DNA from: Cloacibacterium normanense
GTDB taxonomy: Bacteria; Bacteroidota; Bacteroidia; Flavobacteriales; Weeksellaceae
Assembly: GCF_002943105.1 (NCBI RefSeq)
Contig: NZ_PTPZ01000003.1
Coordinates: 186,001 to 250,000 of the forward strand
DNA: 64,000 nucleotides
Direction: 5' to 3'
Shown here: piece by piece, positions 57,101-64,000 of the stretch
Numbering within the stretch: position 1 is the stretch's first letter
How the letters are laid out: each line of letters starts with the position of its first letter
The notes under the pieces: generated by a model
The model's database searches: none
Seen by the model: only the letters and a program-made list of their open reading frames with translations
What the model was told of the DNA's origin: nothing
Made by a program: the position numbers and the translations under genes

Positions 57101-58033
57101 TTAATCTTGGGACTTCAGACTTCTAGCTTCCGACTTTTTAAACATTTCCTTTTTTAGGTTCATAATAAAGACTCCAGAAATAATAAGAATAGCCGCAAAA
57201 ATAAATTTTGTGGTTATTTTTTCATCTAAAATCAGCCAACCTAAGAAAATGGCGATAATCGTATTCACGTAGTTCAGCATTGAAATTTGTGATGGATTTA
57301 CCCTTTTTAGGGCATAAAGAAATGCATAATAAGTAATCACTGAACCAAAAACGCCCAAATAAACTACGTAAGCAAAAGATTCTGCACTCCATTTTTCGAA
57401 ATCATAATTTTTAGTAAAAGCAAAGGCGAAAATAAGTTGCAGAATTCCAGCAAAAGCAAATTGATAGAATAAATTCAATAAAATATTATCAGAATGAATC
57501 GTTATTTTTTTGGTGAAAAGTGTTCCAGAAGCCCAACCTAAAATCCCAATGAATAAAACAATAAGTCCCAATCTATAATCAGGATTTAGCAATTCTTGTA
57601 AACCATCAGAAAAAATGAGCAAAACACCACTAAAACCTAGAATTAATCCTAAAACAGATTTCAGTTTAAATTGTTCTAAACCAATGAGAACACTTCCCAG
57701 AAATACAATAATCGGTGAAGTAGCAGTAAGAACAGAAGCAAGGCTGCTATTGATGTGTTTCTCTGCAATGGTTGTCATTCCGTTAGCAATGATAATCATG
57801 AGCGTAGAAAGAATGATTTGAGTTTTCAGATTTTTCAAACCAATCCATTTCAGTTGTTTTTTATAGACCAAAAAACATAACAATAAAAGTGCAGCAATGC
57901 TTTGTCTGATTCCGGTAACAAACCAAGGTGGTATGGTTTCTACAGCAACTCTAATTCCTAAATATGTAGTTCCCCAAACTATTGCAACCGTGATAATGGC
58001 TAAAATAAGTTTGAAATCTTTTTCTGTGTTCAT
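57101..58033 (-). CDS. EamA/DMT family transporter
   Basis: 310 residues from ATG 58033 (MNTEKDFKLILAIITV); the longer frame to 58072 has no family support. Ten helices in two EamA halves, with WGTTYLGIRVAVETIPPWFVTGIRQSIAALLLL in the first and NPSQISMLNYVNTIIAIFLGWLILDEKI in the second. Drug/metabolite exporter, substrate unknown. The C-terminal tail (KKSEARSLKSQD) is encoded by a GACTTCAGACTTCTAGCTTC-type repeat (57109-57139). It lies between purK and purE on the opposite strand. Confidence 0.85.
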   Translation of the reverse strand: MNTEKDFKLILAIITVAIVWGTTYLGIRVAVETIPPWFVTGIRQSIAALLLLCFLVYKKQLKWIGLKNLKTQIILSTLMIIIANGMTTIAEKHINSSLASVLTATSPIIVFLGSVLIGLEQFKLKSVLGLILGFSGVLLIFSDGLQELLNPDYRLGLIVLFIGILGWASGTLFTKKITIHSDNILLNLFYQFAFAGILQLIFAFAFTKNYDFEKWSAESFAYVVYLGVFGSVITYYAFLYALKRVNPSQISMLNYVNTIIAIFLGWLILDEKITTKFIFAAILIISGVFIMNLKKEMFKKSEARSLKSQD

Positions 58034-58171
58034 AATGATTTTCGCGGTACGAAGATATTTAATTCTGAACAAAGAGTCTTTCTAAATTTTTAATTTTATG
58101 AAAAAAACTTAATCTTTCACCAAAATTTTTTCATCGCAATGGCGCAAATCTAAATTTTTAAATCTTTATGC

Positions 58172-58234
58172 TTTTAAGACGCAACTTTTAACTTCGTTAA
58201 AATTGAAAATCTTTGATTTTCTTGCGTCTTAAAA
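58172..58234 (+). other. Perfect three-way-junction fold-back element
   Basis: Outer perfect 13-bp stem TTTTAAGACGCAA (58172-58184) / TTGCGTCTTAAAA (58222-58234) encloses two perfect 7-bp hairpins, TTTTAAC-TTC-GTTAAAA (58186-58202) and GAAAATC-TTT-GATTTTC (58205-58221). The linkers are only 0-2 bases. It lies in the 345-base stretch 58034-58378, which also has CTTTGCG-type repeats (58259-58275) and the purE promoter; no gene is seen there. Confidence 0.85.
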
Positions 58235-58351
58235 ACGTTTTTGCTGGTAAAGTGAATTAGCGTCTTTGCGTTTTATCTTATTCACAATTTCTTTGTATTA
58301 AGCATTGATAATAATAGAAGCATTCTCTTCAAAAGGAAACGTATTTTTTTC

Positions 58352-58365
58352 TATCTTTGAAGGAG
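58352..58365 (+). promoter_or_regulatory. purE -7 box and ribosome-binding site
   Basis: TATCTTTG (58352-58359) followed by AAGGAG (58360-58365) before ATG 58379. A Shine-Dalgarno-like AAGGAG is unusual in this window. No TTG box at the normal distance. Confidence 0.5.
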
Positions 58366-58378
58366 TAAAAATGTAAAA

Positions 58379-58879
58379 ATGGTTTCAATTATCATGGGCA
58401 GTCAGAGCGATTTGCCAATTATGCAACAAGCTGCTGATTTTCTTAAATCTCTAGAAATTCCTTACGAACTCACCGTAGTTTCTGCGCACAGAACGCCAGA
58501 GCGCATGTTCGATTTTGCAAAATCTGCCAAAAACAGAGGCGTAAAAGTCATCATTGCAGGAGCAGGAGGTGCTGCACATTTACCAGGAATGGTGGCGAGT
58601 TGTACTACTTTACCAGTGATTGGTGTGCCTATTTTGTCGTCTAATTCTATTGATGGTTGGGATTCTGTTTTGTCTATTTTGCAAATGCCTTCAGGAATTC
58701 CTGTGGCTACAGTTGCTTTGAATGGGGCTAACAATGCTGGGATTTTGGCTGCTAAAATTTTAGGAAGTTCAGACGAAGAAATTTCTACAAAATTGGAAAT
58801 TTATCAATTGAGCCTGAAAGAAAAAGTGCTTTCTACCATCGAAGAAATCAAAAAAGAACATCCGAATCAATTTGATTAA
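58379..58879 (+). CDS. purE: N5-CAIR mutase
   Basis: 166 residues: VSIIMGSQSDLPIMQQAADFLKSLEIPYELTVVSAHRTPERM (the GSxSD and SAHRTP motifs that bind CAIR), VIIAGAGGAAHLPGMVASCTTLPVIGVPI, GWDSVLSILQMPSGIPVATVALNGANNAGILAAKIL. It converts N5-CAIR, made by PurK, to CAIR. The length and short form identify the bacterial class I mutase. The RDD gene starts 4 bases after the stop, so these two are cotranscribed. Confidence 0.95.
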   Translation: MVSIIMGSQSDLPIMQQAADFLKSLEIPYELTVVSAHRTPERMFDFAKSAKNRGVKVIIAGAGGAAHLPGMVASCTTLPVIGVPILSSNSIDGWDSVLSILQMPSGIPVATVALNGANNAGILAAKILGSSDEEISTKLEIYQLSLKEKVLSTIEEIKKEHPNQFD

Positions 58880-58883
58880 CATT

Positions 58884-59438
58884 ATGGAAAATCTTAAATA
58901 TGACACATTTTACAGGAGATTTTTTGCTAGAATAATAGATTATTTTTTTGTTATTCTAGTTTTGAAGATTTTTACAATATTTATTCCAGAGACTCAATAC
59001 ACAATAGTAGGATTTGATGTTGCGCACGGAATTAAAGAAATTCCTAATCCTATGAGAGATTTTTGGATTCATTATTCTGAAGCAGTTAAAAGTTTAGTTT
59101 TAATTATTTATTTTGTATTGTTTCATTATTTTGGAGGACAGACAATTGGAAAAATGATAGTTTCTGTTAAAGTATTGAGTTTTAATGAAGAAAATAAAAT
59201 CTCTTTTTATCAAGCACTTTTGAGAAATTTAGTAGATATTATTTTTTTAATTTTAATTCTTTTTGTCTCAAATGAATATATAACAGGAGGTTTAGGGGTG
59301 TCTTGGTTAGTAGTTAATTTAATTCAAATTTTCTCTAATAAAAAGTATAGAACAATTGAAGATTTAATTGCAAATACCGTTGTAGTGAGAATTTTTTCTG
59401 AAAAAGCTATTGTTGAAGAAGCGAATCAATCAGAATAA
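58884..59438 (+). CDS. RDD family membrane protein
   Basis: 184 residues from ATG 58884 (MENLKYDTFYRRFFARIIDYF); the longer frame starts with a TTG inside purE. Family motif FYRRFFARIIDYFFVILVLKIF, then FHYFGGQTIGKMIVSVKVLSF with the conserved G-Q-T-(I/L)-G-K loop, and helices near the end (LVDIIFLILILFVS). RDD proteins are small membrane proteins of mostly unknown function, some of them Na+/H+ exchangers. AT-richer than purE. Confidence 0.85.
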   Translation: MENLKYDTFYRRFFARIIDYFFVILVLKIFTIFIPETQYTIVGFDVAHGIKEIPNPMRDFWIHYSEAVKSLVLIIYFVLFHYFGGQTIGKMIVSVKVLSFNEENKISFYQALLRNLVDIIFLILILFVSNEYITGGLGVSWLVVNLIQIFSNKKYRTIEDLIANTVVVRIFSEKAIVEEANQSE

Positions 59439-59496
59439 GAAAAATATATTTTTGGCTTTTGTCTATAATTACTATTTGTAAAATTTTGATTTTTTG

Positions 59497-59672
59497 ATTC
59501 CTACGGAAATCGAAGATTCGACGAAGTCAATGACAAAGAAGTTTGAAGAAAATTGTTTAAAAAAATCTGTGCAAATCTGCGTAATCTGCGGTAAACAAAT
59601 TTATTTTTTTGATGAAAGACAAATAAACTTCTAAAAAATCTGTGTAAATCTGCGTAATCTGTGGGAAATAAA
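59497..59672 (-). repeat. Dispersed TTCGA repeat (copy 2) and duplicated AATCTGTG/AATCTGCG repeat
   Basis: 59497-59538 is the reverse complement of the element at 5166-5206. Further on, AAATCTGTGCAAATCTGCG... (59564-59595) is repeated as AAATCTGTGTAAATCTGCG... (59637-59669), a direct duplication 73 bases apart. The same AATCTGTG word occurs on the other strand at 5061-5084. It fills the gap between the RDD gene and the esterase gene. Confidence 0.82.
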
Positions 59673-59673
59673 T

Positions 59674-60498
59674 CTAATCTAACCACAAAACAGCCGCTTC
59701 AAATTCTCTTCGCCAATACATTTCGTTGTGTTTTCCGTCTTCGTCTATTTTTAGGAAAATATTTTTAGATTTCACGTTTTTAGATTTAAGATTTTCGATG
59801 ACGCGTTTAGTTTGAACTTCCATGTCTTCATCTTCGTGCTTTCCTTGAACAAAATAATATTTCTGATGCTTTAAATTGACTTTAGAATGGCTAATAAATG
59901 CATTCAAATCTTCGGCATTAAACCAAAAAGCAGACGAAAAAGCCAATACTTTCCCGAAAGTTTCAGGATATTTCACCGCGGCATAAACAGAAATCAGCGC
60001 TCCGAGTGAACTTCCACCAATCGTGGTGTGTTTTTTACCCGTTTTTGTTCTATAATTTTTATCGATATAAGGTTTCAATGTTTCCACGATGAATTTTACA
60101 TAGTTTTCGCCATTTCCACCGCCGTATTTTGCATTTTTGAAGGGAGAAAGTTCTTCAATTCGTTTTTCGCCACCGTTATCTATTCCTACAACAATTACAG
60201 ATTTTCCGGTTTTTTCAAAAATTTTGTTCAGTGTTTCATCTGCTTGCCATTCACCAGCGTAAGAAGTAGCGTCGTCAAAGAGATTTTGCGCATCTTGAAG
60301 ATACATCACTTCATATTTTTTGCGAGAAGTTTCGTAATCTTTAGGCAAATAAATCCAAATTCTTCGTGTGGTTTTAAGTTGAGGAACGTCGAAATTTTCA
60401 GAAATAATCTTCACATTTTCTGTCGCCGTACTTTTCTTTTCTTGACTCCATAAAAAAGTACAACTGAGGATAAACAGAAAGCGAAAGAGATTTTTCAT
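59674..60498 (-). CDS. Secreted esterase D / Fes-like alpha/beta hydrolase
   Basis: 274 residues. Signal peptide (LFRFLFILSCTFLWSQ), then the putative esterase family (PF00756-type): RRIWIYLPKDYETSRKKYEVMYLQDAQNLFDD, IVVGIDNGGEKRIEELSPF, GKKHTTIGGSSLGALISVYAAVKYPETFGKVLAFSSAFWF with nucleophile Ser in GGSSLG, and a late GKHNEMYWRREFEAAV with the catalytic His. Ester or siderophore hydrolysis in the periplasm is possible. Residues 236-246 (SKNVKSKN) come from an AAATCTAAAAA-type sequence. Confidence 0.85.
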   Translation of the reverse strand: MKNLFRFLFILSCTFLWSQEKKSTATENVKIISENFDVPQLKTTRRIWIYLPKDYETSRKKYEVMYLQDAQNLFDDATSYAGEWQADETLNKIFEKTGKSVIVVGIDNGGEKRIEELSPFKNAKYGGGNGENYVKFIVETLKPYIDKNYRTKTGKKHTTIGGSSLGALISVYAAVKYPETFGKVLAFSSAFWFNAEDLNAFISHSKVNLKHQKYYFVQGKHEDEDMEVQTKRVIENLKSKNVKSKNIFLKIDEDGKHNEMYWRREFEAAVLWLD

Positions 60499-60504
60499 GA
60501 CGAA

Positions 60505-61347
60505 TTATTTTAAGATGCCTCGGATTTTGTTGGCGTTTTTGATGAGTTCTTCCAGAAGTTCAAAATTCTCTTTTTCTAGAGCAGATTTGAATTTTCTGAG
60601 CTGTGTAATGTGTTCATTCAGTACGTCTAACACATTTTCTTTGTTTTGTTTGAAGATAGGAACCCACATTTCTGGATGCGATTTTGCCAAACGAACCGTA
60701 CTCGAAAAACCAGAACTCGCCAGTTGGAAAATGGTATCTTCTTCTCGTTCTTTTTCTAAAACCGTGTTTGCCAAAGCGTAAGAAGTGATGTGAGAAATGT
60801 GAGAAATGTACGCAGTGTGAACGTCATGAGCATCTGAATTCATATAAATCAGGTGCATTTCTAGGTTTTTGGCGATATTTTCTACCAATGCTAATGCGTC
60901 TTGGTCAGAATCTTCACGGTCGCAAATTACAGCAGCTCTTCCTGCGAAACTTTCTTTTTGAGCGGCTTTAGGTCCAGAATTTTCGGTTCCCCACATTGGG
61001 TGAAATGCTACAAATCTTTTTCGGTTCGGATGATTTTTGATGGCTTCTACAATTCCAGATTTGGTAGAACCAGTATCCATTACCGTTTGTTTATCGGTGA
61101 TTAAATCTAGAACTTGTGGTAAAATTTTAACCGTAGCATCTACAGGAATTGCGGTAATGATAAGGTCTGCGTTTTTAATACCGTTTTCAAAATCTTCGAA
61201 ACGGTCTATAATTCCAAGTTCTTGGGCTTCTTGAAGGTGAGTTTCTGATTTGTCAATTCCTATAAATTCTGCTCCGAAATTTTTTTCGCGGAGCTTTAGG
61301 GCGATAGAACCACCAATTAAACCTACACCAATAATAGCAATCTTCAT
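60505..61347 (-). CDS. tyrA: Prephenate dehydrogenase
   Basis: 280 residues. NAD-binding MKIAIIGVGLIGGSIALKLREK, ADLIITAIPVDATVKILPQVL, VMDTGSTKSGIVEAI, RFVAFHPMWGTENSGPKAA (substrate His/Gly-rich motif) and the all-helical C-terminal domain (AHDVHTAYISHISHITSYALANTV, ASSGFSSTVRLAKSHPEMW). It oxidises prephenate to 4-hydroxyphenylpyruvate for tyrosine synthesis. No chorismate mutase or ACT domain is fused. It lies 6 bases upstream of the esterase gene. Confidence 0.93.
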   Translation of the reverse strand: MKIAIIGVGLIGGSIALKLREKNFGAEFIGIDKSETHLQEAQELGIIDRFEDFENGIKNADLIITAIPVDATVKILPQVLDLITDKQTVMDTGSTKSGIVEAIKNHPNRKRFVAFHPMWGTENSGPKAAQKESFAGRAAVICDREDSDQDALALVENIAKNLEMHLIYMNSDAHDVHTAYISHISHITSYALANTVLEKEREEDTIFQLASSGFSSTVRLAKSHPEMWVPIFKQNKENVLDVLNEHITQLRKFKSALEKENFELLEELIKNANKIRGILK

Positions 61348-61362
61348 TTTGAAATTAATTTT

Positions 61363-61599
61363 TTAGAGTTCTTTTTCCTTTTGTTTGATTTGATTAGAAA
61401 TATTCAGAATATTAATAAAATTGGGAATCAACGTAGCCACTGCTACTGCTATAAAGGTTGCAAAAGATTTTCCGTTGTAATACATCATGCTGAGTACAAT
61501 AATCCAAAGAATAACCAATCCTAAAAAGATTCCTAAGAAAACTTTTTGTAATTTTTTTAATTGGGGAACACTCAGGTCTGTGTATTTTTTCTTTTGCAT
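61363..61599 (-). CDS. Small membrane protein, unknown
   Basis: 78 residues with two helices (VFLGIFLGLVILWIIVLSMMYY; SFATFIAVAVATLIPNFINIL) and charged ends (MQKKKYTDLSVPQLKKLQK; KQKEKEL). No cysteine motif and no family that I can name. Fifteen bases upstream of tyrA and 6 bases after the next gene, so it is part of the leftward tyrA cluster. Confidence 0.65.
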   Translation of the reverse strand: MQKKKYTDLSVPQLKKLQKVFLGIFLGLVILWIIVLSMMYYNGKSFATFIAVAVATLIPNFINILNISNQIKQKEKEL

Positions 61600-61605
61600 A
61601 AGTTG

Positions 61606-61977
61606 TTATTTTAGTTTTTTAAGACTGATGAAATGAGCATTTTCTTTGCATTTTTCAAAAGTAATTTCATACTTAGGATTTCCTTCTGGCGCTGTAAGTA
61701 AATAACTTGGACAAGGTTTTTTCTGTGCATCACTTTTATCAAAGTTAATTTCTCCATTAGTAATAATGCTGTCTTTCAGAAATTTTTCGTCGATTTTCAT
61801 GGTTTTCATTTCTGCTTGAAAAGTTTCAGAATAGGTAAAATCTTTCGATAAAGTTTCGGCAATTACTCTAGAATTGGGAAGATAACCGCTACAACTTACC
61901 CCTTTTTTGTTCAAAATAAAGAATACAATTAGTAATCCTGGAATTAACCCGATGAAAAAGAATTTCAGTTTTCTCAT
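61606..61977 (-). CDS. Small membrane-anchored protein, unknown
   Basis: 123 residues. One N-terminal helix (FFFIGLIPGLLIVFFILN) and an outer part with three cysteines (VSCSGYLPNSRV, KKPCPSYLL, EKCKENAHF). The sequence RVIAETLSKDFTYSETFQAEMK looks like a small folded domain. Similar proteins occur in related Flavobacteriia, but I do not recall a function. Six bases separate it from the following small membrane gene. Confidence 0.62.
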   Translation of the reverse strand: MRKLKFFFIGLIPGLLIVFFILNKKGVSCSGYLPNSRVIAETLSKDFTYSETFQAEMKTMKIDEKFLKDSIITNGEINFDKSDAQKKPCPSYLLTAPEGNPKYEITFEKCKENAHFISLKKLK

Positions 61978-62007
61978 TGAATATGATGTAAAAAGTAAGT
62001 TGAAAAT

Positions 62008-63198
62008 TTAAAAAATTAAAAGGTTGATGTCGTGATAAGTAAGGTCGAATTTGTCGCAAATCACTTTTTTGGTATGTCTGCCTTTATACATGTAAAGCGA
62101 TTGTTTCATTTCGTTTCTTTTCAAAAGCATATTTTCGAAACCACCTTCTTCGTCATAGTTCAGGAGATAACTTAGGAAGAAATTAGAAATAGCTTTCGTA
62201 GTGGTTCTCGGCATTCTAGAAGATAAATTAGGCAATCCACAATGAAGAACTTCGTGTTTAATGATAACAGGATTTTCGTGAGTGGTTACTTCTGTAGTTT
62301 CTATACAGCCGCCGTAATCTATGGTCAAATCTATAATTACAGAGCCTTTTTTCATGGCTTTTACCATGTCTTCTGTCACTACATAAGGCATATTGAGTCT
62401 AGGTAATGCACCAATTACTACATCAGCTCTTCTCAATGCTTTTTTTAATTCTTTTGGGTCTATAATTGAAGTTGGGACTCTACTGTCTATTAGTGTATGT
62501 AATCTTCTTAATTTAGATAAAGAATTGTCAAAAACTCTTACACTTGCCCCTAAACCGATGGCTGCTTTCGTCGCAAATTCTCCTACAATTCCAGCTCCTA
62601 GAACTACTACTTCTGTAGGACGAACTCCGGTAATTCCACCGAGCATTAAACCATTTGATTTAGCCAATAATTCTGAAGCGTACAAAATGGAAATTCCACC
62701 TGCGATTTCGCCAATGAGTCTGATAAGTGACAATTGGCGGTATTCGTCCATAATGAATTCAAAAGCGATGGCATTTACCTTTTTTTCTGCTAATTTTTTA
62801 AAATAATCTTTGTCTCTTAAGTTAATTTGAAGTGCAGAAACCAAATAAGCATTTGGTTTTAGAAATTCCATTTCTTCTTCGGTTGGTGGATTGATTTTAA
62901 GAACCAAATCTTGTCCGTACACTTCTGCTTGACTGGTTGTAATCTGAGCTCCTGCTTCAGAAAACTGTAAATCTGTAAAGAACGAACCTTCACCAGCGCC
63001 AGCTTCTAAAATAATATCATGACCATGTTCTACCAAAACTTGTACTGCATCTGGCGTAATACACAGTCTTTTTTCGTGTAAACAGGTTTCTTTTGGAATA
63101 CCAATGCTAAATTTTTTCCCTTTTTTGAGAACCTCTAATTTTTCCTCTTTAGGAATGAGTTGTTCTTCAGTAAAAGGTGTAAATATGGTAGAACTCAT
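62008..63198 (-). CDS. ald: Alanine dehydrogenase
   Basis: 396 residues. FSIGIPKETCLHEKRLCITPDAVQVLVEHGHDIILEAGAGEGSFFTDLQFSEAGAQI gives the N-terminal domain of the AlaDH/PNT family; the NAD motif VVVLGAGIVGEFATKAAIGLGASVRVFD; VIGALPRLNMPYVVTEDMVKAMKKGSVIIDLTIDYGGCIETT. It deaminates alanine to pyruvate with NAD+. The family is shared with transhydrogenase alpha subunits, but no beta subunit is present. A TATCTTTG -7 box for the gene lies at 63218-63225 (complement). Neighbours tsaE and porX keep a gene order I remember from other Flavobacteriia. Confidence 0.88.
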   Translation of the reverse strand: MSSTIFTPFTEEQLIPKEEKLEVLKKGKKFSIGIPKETCLHEKRLCITPDAVQVLVEHGHDIILEAGAGEGSFFTDLQFSEAGAQITTSQAEVYGQDLVLKINPPTEEEMEFLKPNAYLVSALQINLRDKDYFKKLAEKKVNAIAFEFIMDEYRQLSLIRLIGEIAGGISILYASELLAKSNGLMLGGITGVRPTEVVVLGAGIVGEFATKAAIGLGASVRVFDNSLSKLRRLHTLIDSRVPTSIIDPKELKKALRRADVVIGALPRLNMPYVVTEDMVKAMKKGSVIIDLTIDYGGCIETTEVTTHENPVIIKHEVLHCGLPNLSSRMPRTTTKAISNFFLSYLLNYDEEGGFENMLLKRNEMKQSLYMYKGRHTKKVICDKFDLTYHDINLLIF

Positions 63199-63281
63199 TG
63201 TTTTAAATTTTAATCTACAAAGATAGCGAAAAATGGGATAGGTAAAACCTTAGAAATCATGGATTCTTTCTAAGAAAAATT

Positions 63282-63695
63282 TTAGTGGAAAACAATTTCT
63301 CTATAATCACCATAATTGGTAATTGTCATTTCATGATGAGGTAAATCTGCCAATTCTTCTTCGTAGATTTCTGGCCATTCTATAATGCAGAGAAAAGCAT
63401 TGTCTAGATATTCTTCAATCCCAAAATCATAGGCTTCTTCTATTTTTTTGAGTCGATAAAGATCAAAATGAAAAACTTTTCCTTTCGGTGAATGGTATTC
63501 ATTTACAATAGCGTAAGTAGGCGAAGAAACTTCGTCTGTGCTTCCTAAACTTTTCATCAAAAACTGAGAAAATGTTGTTTTGCCAGCACCTAAGTTTCCT
63601 TTGAGCAAAAGGATATTGTGTTTTAAATTGGGCAAAATTTCATCTACTACTTTTTGCCAATCTTCAATTTTTTCTATTTGGAATGTTTGAGACAT
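63282..63695 (-). CDS. tsaE: tRNA N6-threonylcarbamoyladenosine ATPase TsaE
   Basis: 137 residues from ATG 63695 (MSQTFQIEKIEDWQKV); the frame to 63758 crosses a terminator-like region. Walker A is GNLGAGKT (33-40), switch VSSPTYAIVNEYHSPKGKVFHFDLYRL and LCIIEWPEIYEEEL, the TsaE signature (IEWP). With TsaB and TsaD it makes t6A37 on ANN-decoding tRNAs. Essential in most bacteria. Confidence 0.93.
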   Translation of the reverse strand: MSQTFQIEKIEDWQKVVDEILPNLKHNILLLKGNLGAGKTTFSQFLMKSLGSTDEVSSPTYAIVNEYHSPKGKVFHFDLYRLKKIEEAYDFGIEEYLDNAFLCIIEWPEIYEEELADLPHHEMTITNYGDYREIVFH

Positions 63696-63743
63696 GTTTT
63701 TTGAAAATTTTTTCAAAAATACGGAATTGTTATGGTGTAAAAA

Positions 63744-63773
63744 AGCGGAAAAAATCAATTGATTTTTTCCGCT
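63744..63773. terminator. Strong palindromic terminator after the porX-like gene
   Basis: Perfect 15-bp arms, AGCGGAAAAAATCAA / TTGATTTTTTCCGCT, between the tsaE start and the end of the porX-like gene. Confidence 0.85.
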
Positions 63774-63805
63774 CCATGCCTAAGTATAAATAAACTATGA
63801 AAAAA

Positions 63806-64000
63806 CTACTTAGGTTCTAAAATACTGATAGGTATAATGATTTCTTCTAGTGAAATTCCGCCATGTTGATAGGTGTCTTTGTAATAATTCACAAAGTGGT
63901 TGTAATTTTTGGGATAAGCCAAAAAGATGTTGTTTTTCGCAAAAATATACTTGCTGCTGAGATTTCCTTTGGGTAAAAATAATTTTTCTGGATTCGTAAT
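63806..64000 (-). CDS. porX: PorX-like response regulator with PglZ domain, 3' end only
   Basis: The minus strand from 64000 is open down to a TAG at 63806-63808 and encodes about 64 C-terminal residues: NPEKLFLPKGNLSSKYIFAK, then NNIFLAYPKNYNHFVNYYKD, then TYQHGGISLEEIIIPISILE and a final PK. The HGGISLEEIIIP end is the PglZ-domain signature, and the YPKNYNHFVNYY stretch matches the C-terminus of PorX proteins as I remember it. PorX (response regulator plus PglZ phosphatase-like domain) controls type IX secretion genes in Bacteroidota. The start lies beyond the window. Confidence 0.8.
   Translation of the reverse strand: MTNPEKLFLPKGNLSSKYIFAKNNIFLAYPKNYNHFVNYYKDTYQHGGISLEEIIIPISILEPK

Noticed and set aside
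59761-59793. Repeat insertion inside the esterase gene (SKNVKSKN)
   Set aside because: Only a loose match to the AAAATCT unit; Lys/Ser/Asn codons in AT-rich DNA can give it by chance, so it is noted only in the gene entry.
1-64000. CRISPR array, insertion sequence, integrase or prophage genes
   Set aside because: The repeats seen are short tandem or fold-back elements without regular unique spacers, and no transposase, integrase or phage structural gene is encoded.

Overview
The window is AT-rich chromosomal DNA of a member of the Bacteroidota, class Flavobacteriia. The evidence is its family content (YfhO, DUF4834, a MoxR/Bat operon, NamZ/DUF1343, MutS2, the tail of a PorX-like regulator), promoters built on a TAnnTTTG -7 box with an upstream TTG, and few Shine-Dalgarno sequences. 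Genes for pyruvate:ferredoxin oxidoreductase and for sulfide/persulfide handling point to a facultative anaerobe. My guess from recall is a Cloacibacterium or Chryseobacterium relative. I see no rRNA, tRNA, CRISPR array, prophage or intact transposon.

Layout. 1-5000: a truncated thioredoxin-like protein, an outer-membrane protein, a TauE/SafE permease, and a NamZ lipoprotein gene divergent from an FtsX-type permease with almost no gap. 5000-16700: an HNH protein, a cysteine synthase-family enzyme, two DUF2202 genes plus a third remnant, a glycosyltransferase, YfhO, DUF4834, a large lipoprotein, rlmB and a DinB protein. 15667-23270: moxR, DUF58, a BatD-like gene, batA, batB, batC, batD. 23300-29000: MarC, an isochorismate synthase with a hotdog thioesterase (menaquinone branch), an acyltransferase, and two PspC genes around a PadR regulator. 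29271-39387: a CoA-disulfide/persulfide reductase with a rhodanese domain, a GltD-like Fe-S flavoprotein, NifJ, then SQR, TusE/DsrC and DsrE. 39557-64000: housekeeping genes (mutS2, ung, mscS, pdxJ, mevalonate decarboxylase, purK, purE, tyrA, ald, tsaE) mixed with membrane, flavin, esterase and lipoprotein genes, ending in the 3' end of a porX-like gene.

The most interesting signal is regulatory. The promoter regions of the persulfide reductase (29271, +) and the SQR operon (39387, -) align over 70 bases without a gap at three blocks: an FNR-like TGACAAAARTCA site, a TGTAA-type palindrome 23 bp further on, and a TAAsTTTG -7 box 21 bp after that. This looks like a class-II, two-operator promoter shared by unlinked sulfur genes, so I infer a sulfur/redox regulon under a CRP/FNR-family protein not encoded here.

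The second theme is a dense load of short dispersed repeats: 16-bp and 7-bp minisatellites, a CTGAGCnnAGTCGAAG core, composite hairpins of about 150 bp, and small branched (three-way, four-way) fold-backs. Several lie inside coding genes in frame (the glycosyltransferase, the isochorismate synthase, rlmB, mevalonate decarboxylase) or supply C-termini and stop codons.
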